64,000 bases of DNA from Lanius collurio. Taxonomy: Eukaryota; Chordata; Aves; Passeriformes; Laniidae. The position numbers and the translations under genes are program-made. A model generated the notes under the pieces. The model was not told the DNA's origin and ran no database searches. It saw nothing but the letters and a program-made list of their open reading frames with translations. The stretch covers positions 18,213,700-18,277,699 of the forward strand of contig JACBWW010000004.1 of NCBI GenBank assembly GCA_020086605.1, in the 5' to 3' direction. Shown in pieces: positions 35,604 through 49,065 of the stretch (its first letter is position 1; each line of letters begins with the position of its first letter).

Positions 35604-38600
35604 ACACCAAACCAATAAATCCATTTTTAAAAGCAGGCCTGATAAATAATGCTTGAGAATGGCTGTTCAAGTAAAGCCAGGGAGAGCTATGCACAGATCT
35701 CAAGGAAAAGCAGATTTAGGTCAGCACTCAACATGTGTGTGGATCCAGTTCATATTCATATACTAATTCCCTCTCATTGGACTGTACAGGCTGCTGAGTG
35801 GCAGGTGAAGTCTCATGTCACTAAGTCCCACAATCAACATTTTTCTTTTTTCTGGTAACATAAAACATTAGAGAGACCTGAAATTTGAGAAAATGCTTAT
35901 TTTCTCCTTTGGAGATGGCTTTTAGCATTTTTACAGCAAGCAATCCCACCCATCATCATCTTCTGCAGTATTTCTACAGGCTTCCCAAGTTTAGTCATGT
36001 TATTTAGCACTAGGCTTTAGATTAAAAGTTCATAGGGTAATTTTCAGTTTATGTACAAGGGTTAAACACTGTTCTTGTTTTTGCTAATCCAATGAAACAG
36101 GCACTACAAATTACCTACTAAGCAACTCTTAATGACACAGCATAAAGTCCAACTGGCGTGAGCTGAAAGTGGCAGTTTCCCTCCTGGTGTTTACTGCTTT
36201 CTCACTAGTTATTCTACTAGATTTAAAAGGATCATTTTTAAAAGTGCCAACCTGTACCCAACAGTGTCAATCTTTTTGTCTTATTGCAATAATGGAAAAT
36301 AAGCAGCTAAAACTAAGTGGTGAAGTGAAAAGCTGAGAACATGAAAAATACAAATAGAGGAAAAACCCTGAAACTTCAAGGAAGGTATTTTACTGGATTT
36401 GCCAAAGCACATTTGTGTCATCCATAGCTTTACACAAAGAAATAATAAAAAAATACTTAGTATTATTTAAAAAAAAATAAGCTAAATACCTAATGTGTGC
36501 ATATAAACATCTATACATCTCAATATAAAATCTCTCCTCATTTGGTTCTCAGAGAGCAAGCACAGAATATTCAATAGCTTAAGTAGTTTTCATTTCTAGT
36601 TTCCAGGTCTCTAAGAAAAAGTAACCATAAGGGGAACAATAATAACCACCAAGAATTCATACTCAAGGGAGAAGTGAGGCTATCCCTATGCATCTCTGCA
36701 TCTACTGAATCCCTGTGATGGGCAATGGAACCTGTGTTCAAATAAAAACAAATACAAAGGCTGGTTTTAGATAAAACACTTTTTGAATAGTACCTACAGT
36801 TACAAAAAGGTAATGTTGTAACATGGTATTTTTAAAAGCCAGAGTGCTTGCCCCTCTTGGGCAATCATTATTAAGCAGAACTATCATCTGTTCATGTTTC
36901 GCAATGTCCCAGGCTGCAGCTGTGAGCCCACAGATGTTCCAGTTTTTTGTTTCTTTGGAGGAAGGCCGTGCCCATACAACGGCATTTCCCTCTGAGCACA
37001 GAACACCAGGTGCTTTTCACTTGGCAGTGGACTCTTCAAATAACCTCTTGGGAAAGCACAAGCTCCAGTGCAGCACCCAGAGTCACTGCTGCTGTCAGAG
37101 CTTCACTGTGTTTTGTTGCGTGAGTTCAAACAAACCATTTATTCTGCAGCTATCTAACCCCTGAGTTTCAAAGCAATCACCTTCATTTCTGACTAAACTT
37201 TTAATAAGCAATGTTATCCAAAAGGCCAAGGCAATTTTTGCAGGAACTGGAAGCACCAGGAAGTAAGAAACACCATTTCAGTAATGGCCTGGTCAGTAAA
37301 AGCATACACGGCACAGGTTCTTGGCTGTAACAAAGTTGTAACAAACTAGGCCAAGGTGGGAGTGTTCGATCTGGTGACAAATATTCTGTTTCAAGAATTC
37401 ATGGAGCTTTGATTATTTATTGAAATGCAAAGAAGTGACAATACTATACTCACCCATATGTCAGCACTTAACTGCAGATATGTCCATTAACCCTGTATGA
37501 TTTCTTGTGTAAGCATCTTCCAACCTGCAACGTAACCAGCATGCTGCTGGCAACGTTTTGTGCATTTGAACAGTCATACTGACCAGGGAAACAAAATCCT
37601 TGCAGATCCTGAGCTTACTCATGAAGATGACTGCACATCATTTTTCAGAAGAGGTGCCACCTCATGCTAGGAGGAATTATCTTTGGACCAGTGTTTCTCG
37701 AGCAGCTACTGTGGAGAAGATTGCAGTGGCATGGAGCATGTGTTTGGTGCAGAACAAATTGTTGCTGTGTGAATTCTTGAGTAGCTAAGACAAAACTACA
37801 GAATTGTCTTTGTCCTGAGCTGCTGTAAGGTTGTTTCTATAAAACTGCTTTGGGTTTTTCAAGCAAAAAAATAGCAATTTCTTTCCTTTACACCCTCAGC
37901 AACACCAACGACTATCCCATTCCCTGGTAACAAGTATACTGGTATTGATATACTCCAAACACCACACCACCATCTGTGACCATTTGCCCCCACATTTACT
38001 GGCAATAAAAAGCAAGTTTAGCTCTTGACTGTGTCATGAATCATAGGCCAACATTTATGTGGGAACACTCAAACTTGACAAATAATGAGCATGAAGGCCT
38101 CAGCCAGCCAGTAGATTTGCAGTTAACCACCACAAGATCTTCCCTCCCTTGATGTTACTGTGTGGCCTGTTATGTCAGCCACAGCCAGCCATCAATCTCA
38201 GGGCCATCCAACTGTTTCTCTTGCAACTACTGGCAGTAGCAGTCTTTTGCATATCACCTTCTCATTGTAAACGATGCTGGAACCAGTGTAGAAGGTGTTC
38301 CTGGGAGGCACAGCATTGACATCCCCTGAAAGCAGTGTGTAGTGCACCAAAGGTCTTTTCAGAGAAGTTTACTGTCCCTTGCATCATCCCTGAGACATAG
38401 TCATGATCCAATTATCTTGCTGCTTCAGCAGTTTGCAAAACTCAGTTCAGCATCTCACAAAGATGCTCCTATAACCGCTAACTCCTTCTGGTGCCAGTTC
38501 AATTGTCTTTATTCAGTCTATTATTGAATGGCCACATGTTTGCAAGCATTCAGTGGCTTTTTCCACTGGAAATAAACCATAGAATTAGAAGTCCACATCC

Positions 38601-41600
38601 AAGCCACAACATCTTTAGCACACTGGAAGCTAAAGTCAAGAAAGGATTCTCAGACACACAAAATTAAGAAAGCTGGGGGAGAGGGAGGTAGAGAGGATAG
38701 AGAAATGCAAGTACTGTAGATGTAACTCAGATATCATGCAGGTGTAAAACAGAAATCTGTAGAAGTAATGGAGTAATGACAAGGTAAATATGGCGTTCCA
38801 AAAAATCAGGTCCTACATGGGAAAGCTCTACATATGATAGCTCTAAATCCTGGTACAAATAAAGGAGCACGGAAAATTATTAAGGAGGAAGGTTTTATGC
38901 ACATGCCTGTCCCATGTCTCTTTTTCTCCGTAAGATATTTAAACAGAACTGTAGCATTGGGAAAGTGTCCTGCCATGACAACTCAGTTCTGCACTGTTAA
39001 GATTGAGCACACAGTTATGTTACCAATACATATGACCGTAGTATGGCTTCAGACATTTGGTGTGCCTCAGGACATGAATCCACACCATACACAGTTCCAA
39101 ATTACAAGAGATTCATCCACTATCCCACATGAAGATGTAGCACTCCCCCAAACACAAAATGGAAGAGGACTGACTCGTTATGATAAACCCCTAAATAAAA
39201 ATCAACTTAATTAGTCTATGAGGAGTTACAAGATGATTTCTGAGAAGCATCCCTGAAGACATGCATCTTTGTGCCATTTCTGCTCAGGTAATGGGGCTTA
39301 ACTGCTCCACATTAACTTTTCAGAGCTTGGCTCAGACGCATCCTGGGCGCAGCATGGAATCCCTGTGTGTATAGGGTTCAAGGGCAACATGTCAGTGACT
39401 GCCAGAGATAGGTTGCTGCTTCTAAAAGCAAAACTGCTCTTAAAATAAACCAAATTCTGTGACAATGACATCAGCAAAAAACCACAACCAAGCAAAAAGA
39501 CACCAGCTGGTAACAGTGTAAGACAAAAAAATGTGGTGTCTAATTACAAAAGCAGTATTTTACACATTATCCTATTTTCGAAACCTTCATCTTTTATCAC
39601 AGTTAGAAAACCAGCAAAAAAAAGAGGAATCTGACACTGAATGCTGAATTCAATTCTTATTTTTTCACAATGTATTCCTGCCCTTCTACACTTTCCAAAA
39701 TTGCCTAGAATATTGTCCAGTCTTGATTTTGCTGCTAATTATACTCTTTTTGTCAGGGAAGATGCCAACCATATGCATATTTGTAAAATATTTTAATCAT
39801 GTTAATTATTTTAAACTCGTTACTTCCATTATTGCTGGTGTATCAAAGATTTGGAACAGTGAAACTAGTAAAAAAAAAGCAGCCTCCATATTGCAGAAAG
39901 TTAATAATCTTTCTACTACATACAGACCCCATGTGTACATTCAGCTACACTGAACTCTACTTGCCAGGTGTATGCAACTTGACACTAACACTGAGAAAAA
40001 AGAAATTACAGCAAAGACTGAAACTTGAAAAATAGCAGCGCAGAAGGCTCTGAAGGTCACATACAGGTCTTTAATCTCTGCTGGATAGGACTAATCCAAC
40101 TGGAGAACTGAATGTAAAGGAAATTAATTTCATCATTACCACACATTTAAGTTTTATGTAATACACATGAGGTGCATTACACATTTGTTCATGACCTGTG
40201 CTAAAAAATGCATTAAAAAATGATGTCTAAGTAGGTTAATTATCACAAGAGAGAAGTTCTTTGTCTCTCCTGTACCTCAAGGCTAACAAGTAGCTTTCAC
40301 TGTTGAAAAAAGATGTCCCTCATCTTGACGCACATAGCCAAGGACAAGTTAAAATAAAAGGAAATGCTACAAGAGTCCAGAAAAGGAAATGCAATGAGTA
40401 CTATAGGAGATAAACTGTACATTTGTGTCCTAGAAAGCCAAGTTTCCTAAACTGGAGGAGCTAATATACCAGATGAAAAAAATAAACTACGTTCCTTCAA
40501 GAATGTAGTCATCTCATTACTAACCCTGGACCTCATGCAGACTTTTAAGTAGAGTGAAGTTTTATTTCACTAGGAATGACAAACAACCGTCCATGCACAA
40601 GAACATAGCACCCATATTTTCTGTGTACAGAACTCAACACCGAAAACTTCATATGCTAAGAAGAAACGTCTGAATGAAGAGAGAAATGTTGCAGTATTCC
40701 TTGAGAAAGACAATTGGTAGGAGATTGTTCAGCAGTAACAGACACTGTTGAGGAATTCATCTCCAAAACTGACTGCACTGGCTGCTGCTGCATCAGAGGA
40801 TGTAGTGAAGAATAGCCTTTAAGAGAAATTCTCTGAACAACTGTAGCTTTTCAAATGAAATTACTTGGATGTACAATCCAAAAAACTATCAAAGCAGAGT
40901 GCAAAATGACATGATATGGTCAGCATTTTTGCATAAGCAAAACACAAATTGTGCCAGTTTTAACTTCTAGAAAGTCCTTTCCTTCAACACAGCACATTGC
41001 TAAGTCTAGCCAAGAAACAAGACAAGGATGGAAGTCTGCAGGTCTCAGACAACCTTCTACAAGCCAGCACTGGATACAACTGATAAGGAAGGTGATGAAG
41101 AAATATTTATCACTGAAGGTCACAGGTCTCAACAGATCCCCAAAACTGAACCAAAGTCAGTCATTTCTGGTTTTACTGAGGTCAATCTAGCTTTTGAGTT
41201 AAGATTTTTATTTTGCTCCAAGTTTGTCTTCAAGCAGAACATAACACACATGCACTGTTAGCATACTGCTAGCAATGCAGCATACTCACCAATTTAGTGT
41301 CTCTTCCAAAAGATTTCTAGAAGAATTGCTTAAAAGGCACCTGAATATTCTTGTCAAGCTACATCTGAACCATATATACTACAATGAGACTATAACAGAC
41401 AGGCTTTGAAGTAAAAATGAGGACATTTATACCCAAGTCAACTTTAGGGCCATCCCTTCAGCCTTACAGCAGGCTTTCTCTGCATATCGGAGAAGGGAAA
41501 AAATGGTTATATTCTTAATAAAGGAATATGTAGATTGTAAACTTCTTGAAAAAGAATATTCACATTCCTCCCTAACTATAAAGTACCTCCTTCAAACCGT

Positions 41601-43160
41601 GCAGCAATCATATTGTACATTGTGGAAACCCATTTGAACAGTTCATGTTAGAGCTGCAAGTTTATTTCATTATGACAGATCTCAGTAGTGCCTCTGGATC
41701 AAGCTAAAGTTCTGGGACTTCTTAGCCAGAGTAAAGTTAGCAGGTTCTTCTACAAGAAGTATCCTTAGTGTTTTGGCTTGGATATTTATCCTTATTTTTC
41801 TTCACTCCAAGAAAAAAGCCCAAAAAACAAAACCCACAAAAGATGCACTAAGAAAACCTGGAAGGCTTCAGAAGCGTTATTTCTTACCACAATGTATTTA
41901 AAGACTTTACACTCCAAGAGCAGCTATTAGCAAACTAAATCCCATTTTCCACTAGAAGTCAGCATTTGTAGGAGGATATATATGATCATTTAATTTTGAT
42001 ACCTCTTATTAGAACAGAAGAAAGAGCTTGTTCTATGTTTACACAGCCTGTAGGTTCAATGGAGCACAACATCTTGACTGAAATGCAATTGAAACTCGAC
42101 ACAACAGAACAATGATAATCCACTGATTTTTTTTCCATAGAAAAGTGGTCACTTTCCTTCATGAAGTAGAAGTTATTGGTTGATAACTGTATCAGCCAAT
42201 ATGAAACCACAAAAATCAAATTATTGTGGAATCAATATCATGCTTTTTTTCCCAATTGAATCCTAACATGAATTCAGTGCTTTAGTGCCACCTGGTTGTC
42301 ATTACCTGAGAAATCTTGATTCCTGTGCCACTAATTGAAGAGTACAATGAGATCTGCTACCAGACTTGTTGATCTGCCCATGCCTTCAAAGAAAAGAATT
42401 TGGCAACTGTAGTTCAATGGAAATGGAAAAACAAACACTTCAAAGCATAGCAGTAAAGACTCACCGCTTGCACAAGAGTTTTGAGCAACCACAGATAAAT
42501 AAATTCTAACAATGCAGTTGTTTGTCAACAAGGTTATGTCTTCTGTTCTTCAAAGAGTAATACAGTCTTCTCAAAATAACAGAAGCCACATATATGCAAA
42601 GGCTTGTACCTGGGTCAGCAACAGCAGTCAAACAACTTTTATTACTTTTTGCATCAGACTTACCAAAATAGAATAAAAAAATAATTTTAACTGCTGCTTA
42701 AGATATCTTGTCATCCACATACAGTGTATGTCTCCACTAAAGTAATTTTTCAATACAAATATTTAGGTTTTCTGCAGTTAAAGGCTATTTATACCCTGAC
42801 TTCAGGAAGACTTGCAGCTTTGCTCCCTTTCTTTGCTAATCCCAGCCATTTAACATTCTACAAGATTTGAACAGAAAAAAAAAAAAAGTTAGATTTGAAA
42901 GACTTTTATTTTGGTAATGTTTCAGTTCACATGTAACCCTTAAAAGGCTTCTTCAAGACAAGCTCCTTTCTAAATGAGCTTGCTCAACTATACTCTTGAC
43001 CTTCAGGCAAAAAATGGCAGGGATTAATTTAAGATTCTCCTCCATAAATATATATGCAGCCAGTAGCTAAAGCAGACATCTTAGACAGTAGAGCTGCTAG
43101 CACATTCTACCCACACAAGACAGACTCCAGCTCCAATAATTAGAGTAAAACTAACTCAAC

Positions 43161-43226
43161 TCCCCTTTTTTTGTTTCTTTTGCTTTATTTGGGTTTGTTT
43201 TTGTTGTTGTTTTTTTTTCCTCCCCA
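43161..43226. repeat. T-rich low-complexity tract
   Basis: T runs broken by single G or C, ending in TTTTTTTTCCTCCCC. It may be the A-rich tail of an unrecognised element on the - strand; nothing next to it supports that. Confidence 0.6.
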
Positions 43227-46200
43227 AGGACCACTGCAGTTTTAATTTCTCTCCAAAGACTGCAACATCACAGGAACTGGTGAAATGATGACAACCTTGC
43301 AGTTTTCATGTATTCCTGAGAGTACTAATTGTTCAAATACAGTAACTTCATACAGGAATATACTGGTCACAGCAGACAGCTCAGATGTTATCCTAATGAA
43401 AAGTGTTAGGTATTTCTTGTGTAAAGCTGAACATCCATTCATACATGTGTATCTTGACCAGTTATGGAAACAGAAGTTGTCCCTGTATACTCATACAAGG
43501 AAAACAGTATGGAGAAACACTTGACTGGCTGACACTCCAGAGCACAAGCCATAGGGAGAGGTCTCCCCTCCCAAAAAGATTCCATCTGAGAGTTCCACAA
43601 GGTAGAAAAACCTCAGGAAAAAAATGAAACTGTACCATTTCCACCTAGGCAGCTTTGGTTTCGCATATTGAAATACTAAATCCTACAGTTCAAAGGGACT
43701 GGAGCCCCCTGACTACAAACCTAACACAGAATAGAAAATATAAGCAACTTCAAAACACTTTTGCCTCTCCATTTGCAGTAACGTACTGTGCCTTTGTTTG
43801 GTAACAGTACTTGAGCTTATCTGATTTAAGCAAAATTATGAATAAAAGCACATTCTGCTTCCAAACAGTATTAATCAGCTAGAAAGTGATAATTCATCTG
43901 AATGGAACACTGTCATTACTAATTTTCCAATCTACATGCATGAGGAAGACTTAAGGCTCCAGGCTGCAGATCTGGTAACATGCAAATTTAGAAAAGCAGT
44001 TGCCGGAACACTACACAGGTAAGAATAAAACAAAAGTTTCATCATACAGAACTAAGTGATTAATCTTGAGCAGAAGCTAGAAGAGTTCCTTGGAGTAAAC
44101 AGTCCTTTAGTTGGCTGAAGGATTCTGACTAATGCATGTAGAAATACATGAGCAGAAGAGAAAACAACTTTGATTCAAATTTTACGAGAATAAAGATGAT
44201 TGCTCTAGAGACTCAAACCAGAAATGCGCCATTCATATTTTAAATTCTATGAAACTTCTGTTCTTTCTCTTCTCATTTCTACTATGACAAGAAAACTAAG
44301 TATAACCACAACTTGAGAACAGTTGATGCTGCAAGTGTACAGATCTCAACTGAGATGGCCACCTCTGCTCCTCAAATATTATCTCATAGCATACAAGTTG
44401 TCCTGCTGCAGTTTGATCCCAAATTGTCAGTGGACCACAAGTTCAAAATTTAGAGCTCATTTTCCAGATGTAATCTGTGAAACATTAAATAGTGAAGAGA
44501 GATGTAACAGAAAGGAACCATGTATCCATCATTATTGACCTTCCTGATGATGCACGCCATGTGAACAAGCAAAGAAAACTTAGTACTGCTTCTCCTTTCC
44601 AGTCCATGGATGCTGAATTACAAGAGTCCTGGAAGAGTTCCAGGGTTTCAGTTCAGTCAGCTCAGAGTTAGCTAGCTGCATGCTGCCAGAGACAGTAGGA
44701 ACTTCTCAGCAAAAAAAGCACAACTTGCTTCCAAACCCAGCTCAACCATGTTTCTTCAAATCCCAAGGTCTGTCCAGTATTACGTGGGTTTCCAAAATTT
44801 TGTGGCAGCAACATGAATAATAAGATGGCACAACCTGCTAAGGGAAATTGAGTCCTATGGGCATGAAATGATTCACCAGGACAGCTGTATTAAATAAATG
44901 AACAAAGTATTTTTTCTTCTGGTAACAATACATTTGTTTAGGTGACAACAAGGTGTCCCACAAGCAGAATTACTTAATTCCTTCAAAAAAGATTGTCCAA
45001 GTGTTCCAATGATGTTGACATCTTGAATTGGGAAAAACTGATTTTGGCTGGTGAGGTCATATTCTTCTCTCTCGCTTAAAAGCACACTACCAACACACTA
45101 TTCTTCTGCAGGAATCGTACTTTCTTACACAACTTGCAACTTACAGTTCTATGATAATTTTTAACTACTCAACTGGATTAGATGTGGGCCTTTTGGGGAT
45201 AAGTTAATATATCCACTTTAGTGCAATGTCACTACTCCACTTTTCCAATTCAATCCTTTCAGAAAAGCCTCTACTGAAATCCTGCTCAGTATCTCCATGG
45301 TTACCTAAATGATCGCCCAGAGATTAAAAGGCTTCAGAAAATAGTTAAAACAGGACCTTACAATGAGACAAGAGCAGTTATGTATTTTATGTATTGACAG
45401 ACAGGCAAGGAAAAACTAATGGACAGGGTTAACAAAGATGACTGAAGCAAAGTTCAAAAAATGCCAAACCCAGTGTGATGTGTGAAAAATAAAACTTGTA
45501 CCAATACCAATTCTTCCCTTCTAAAGAACTGGGAACTAATAATGCAAGGTAAGTTATTTATCTATGTTGATGTAAACATTCAAGGAAACAGAAACTCAAA
45601 TTTCTAGAACTGATCTAATGCTCCCAGCTATTATTTCACTCTTTCTCACCATAGTCAGACCATCACACTTAATGAGCAATCCTACAGTAAAACACAAGGC
45701 GACTGAAGATGACAACTGTGCTCTATTCACGTAGCACATCATATTGCACATCCCTTGCAAAAGCCACAAGTACTTCTATCATGAGACAGGTTGCTTCAAT
45801 ATTAAAAAAGCAAATGGACTTGAAAAAAACTCAAGTGTCATAAGAAACTGTAATTCACAGAAAATACTGTTTTATCAGTCAGCTTTGCTGAGAAGGTAGC
45901 AACTCCACCCTGTAGCAGTTGATTTTTTTTCAGAGCTCAATTTTTACACGTGATGCACTGCACAGAAACAACTCAAGAGTTAGCACACTTGCATGCATGG
46001 TCAAAGATGGATCATTAAATGCATATCTTTTTACTTAGTCATCAATGAAGTAGGTATTCTTACTGCTCAGTGCTGTGAAAGGTTCTACTGACAATATCAG
46101 TGAGCAAATGAGAAAGAACGAAATCAGAATTAAGACAATGTATTCTGTACTGAAGGACTTGCCAGACAAAAGTAAAATCCCTAATCACCAACCTCTGGTT

Positions 46201-48270
46201 ATGAGCCAAGCAAGGGACTAGATAGCTATTCTCAGTTCTGCCAGCAGCCATGATGATTTTTTCCTTTTTGCTTGATTTCTTCAGTCATTGAAGGTCTGTA
46301 GTATGTAGAATCTGCTATAGGTTGTAGTTCTGGCTTAAGATATTTTCTTTCAGAGCCACTTGCCATCAAGAAATTGAAGATTGATCTGCTAAACATTCAA
46401 ACCGACTGAAACAAATGGCAAAGATTATGGATATATTGATATTTCTCTACTAAAGAAGGGAAAAACTTCTGAACTTCAGGAAAACAACAAAACCCAAGTC
46501 CTTCAGCCTTTTCTGGTCAAACAGTCTGACGACAGTCTACAATGGTACATTTTCATAAGTGAATTTTGCCTTAAACTTCAAGATTGATATGTTTTGTCTG
46601 TTCTCAGCAGAGTAAAGCATAATTTTATGCATATTCTCTGCACATTTTTTCTTTAGTTCTACATGCACCACAGAATAAACAGCATGACATAACCGCTTGG
46701 TATTAATTGCTAAAATAATTTCAAAATTGGTAAAACCAATAAACAGTATTATAACTTCTGTCACACACTATCCATTTGAATGCTCCAGAAATACTCTTTA
46801 GTCTGGAAAGAAAAATGTTAGAAAAGAATCTGGTACAGTTGTATTAGCAAAAATACAGACAAAATCACTATCAGTTCTTAAGAGTCAAGAAACAGCATCA
46901 ACTCATGGTGTGCCACAAGAATTCCAGTTTTGTTATGGAAAACTGAGTATAGACTGAAACCCATTTCACACATACCTGAGAAAACTTCTCCAAAGTGAAG
47001 GTCACCTGATCACCAGAGCAATACACAGTACTGATTACTTGTTAACTATTAGTTTCCCTTTGCCAACAATTCTCAGTCGCAATTCAAAGAGTACTTAGCA
47101 ACATTTTGAGAAATATATATGATATGTAAAGTACATTTACACAGAAAATGTACATTTAATACATTCTATTTTAAAAATGCTGCAACCAGGGAGCCTAATT
47201 TTCTTGTATTAAACATATTCAGGGCATAATGCACATCCATCTATTCCCCTTGTTTATTAAAGAACTTTTAATCATGCACCACAGACAAAGCTGAGAAGCA
47301 GGCAACAAATCAAAACATTAGAATGTTTTCTAACCCATCTATTACAACTATGCTCTCCTGTAACAACCTGAACTACCACCACACCAGAACAAGCTGATTT
47401 ACTAACCTAGATGTAAAGCACAATGTAATCACTCAACACAGAAGGACAATTCAGGACTTCATTTTCTTTCCTCAGACAGATCAGGAGAAAAAATTCAATT
47501 CACCATTAAAACAGCAGTTATTTTCAGATTTAAATCTCTTGCCTGGTTGTAACACTGTTAATGCAAAGCATTTGCTTTGAAACATGGCAGAACAAAAGAA
47601 AGTTTTCATCAGCAAACCTGATGCTCTGCAGAAGTGATATCCCAGCCATCTATGAAGAATCTGTATCATTTTTAATAGTGTGGACTGTTCTTCATTTATC
47701 TTTTTTTTAGCAAGCTTAACACAAAGGAATAGAAGGGTATAACTTCTGGTCTTTGTTACTTCTTTTAATGCTGTATCTCTATGAGACAGTAGACTAATGA
47801 ATGGAATGAAATACCCTGACAGGGATCAGTGTTGACTAAAAGACATAATATAAGACCAAAACAAATTTTGTAGGCTGCCCTCCAGAGAAGTCTTTAGTAT
47901 CTGTTCTCATATTGAGCATTAAAGACAAGTTTTTCATACACTGCTACCTTGAACATTACAGAGCCACCCAACAGAAATCATACTCACGTAGTAATGAAAA
48001 TTTGACATAATTGAGAAACTAGGATCCAAAAAATAATGATATTCCTGCTTTCCAGGAACATGAACTCCTAAAGGCCAGCAAGACCTGGGGTCTTAATGGA
48101 TCTGTCTATGAGAAGAAGAGCAGGTGAAAAACCTAGAAGACAGGACACTTTCCAGAACATGAGCACACTACATCTTCCAGGTAAGGATGGTTCTGAGCAC
48201 TAACATGTGAACACAGACCACATTTAAAATGTCAAACAAAAACCATACGATATGGTCCACTGAGAACACT

Positions 48271-49065
48271 GAGTTTATAGTGAAATTTATTGTTCTGCTT
48301 CCTAATACAATAAGCTACAAGGTACATACAGTATAAAACGAGAACATCCACAGAGCAAAGGTGATAAACATTCTGTGATGGTACAGTGGAGGTAACATCT
48401 GTCTAATCCTTCCACTTTATCCCACAAAGAACAGCTAAAACTACTGACCCTCCCCCTCCCTCCCCTTCAAAAATATTAAAAAGTAAACTGTCTCTCTCAC
48501 TTAGGAGCAGTGGGATTCAATGAGTTTTTTGAGGGCACTGGTTATCTGCCAGTATCTCAAGAAAATTGCTGAAACTAAAGTAACAAAGAAAAACTGTGAA
48601 AGTGGGAGTGACATGACCCATGCAAGATGCTCATGACACCTTGGTTCACTTCTCCTCAGAGCAAATAGCCTGTAAAGAAAGGAAAAGTTTGTTACGTCAC
48701 GTAAACCAGCAATTAACATGGTTAGAATTAAGATATAGTAAGCAAAATCTAAACTCCACAGGACTAGTAGGCACACAGCTAAACTACTCTTAATGAAACC
48801 ACAGGCTTCCTTGTAATAAGGTTGGGAGATTTGGTAGCTGATAATCCTTGTCCCTTTTTTGTCAGGTGCTGTACAGAAGGGTGCATGTTGACATAGGCAC
48901 AGCTGACACATATTATACAAAGTTCCAAATCAAACAGCCCTGTCTGGGAGAACTCTTACAATGGTGTGAACTGCAGTCTCAACTCTTGAAAACCATCAAG
49001 GCTATCAACACACAGGAAGGCTGAATATTTACCTCAAAGGCACAAAAATCCACTTAATCACTTTT
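48271..49065 (-). other. YLPM1: YLPM1 3' UTR (extent inferred)
   Basis: Runs from the TGA at 49066-49068 to just past the AATAAA at 48286-48291. It contains a 139-codon hydrophobic open frame at 48501-48920, discussed in the findings. A longer 3' UTR reaching into the spacer cannot be excluded. Confidence 0.5.
48286..48291 (-). other. candidate poly(A) signal of YLPM1
   Basis: TTTATT on the + strand, AATAAA on the - strand, about 775 bases beyond the YLPM1 stop and the first canonical signal noticed. The following - strand sequence has a modest GT-rich element (CAGTGTTCTCAGTGG). Confidence 0.5.

Larger units (their letters stand above)
31696..48270. other. long gene-free stretch between PROX2 and YLPM1
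   Basis: Apart from the CR1 remnants and low-complexity tracts listed separately, I recognise nothing coding. The sequence is AT-rich, with only short scattered open frames, except for a slightly GC-richer patch at 34.9-35.6 kb. No tRNA, rRNA or known small RNA was seen. Conserved non-coding elements cannot be judged without alignment. Confidence 0.55.
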
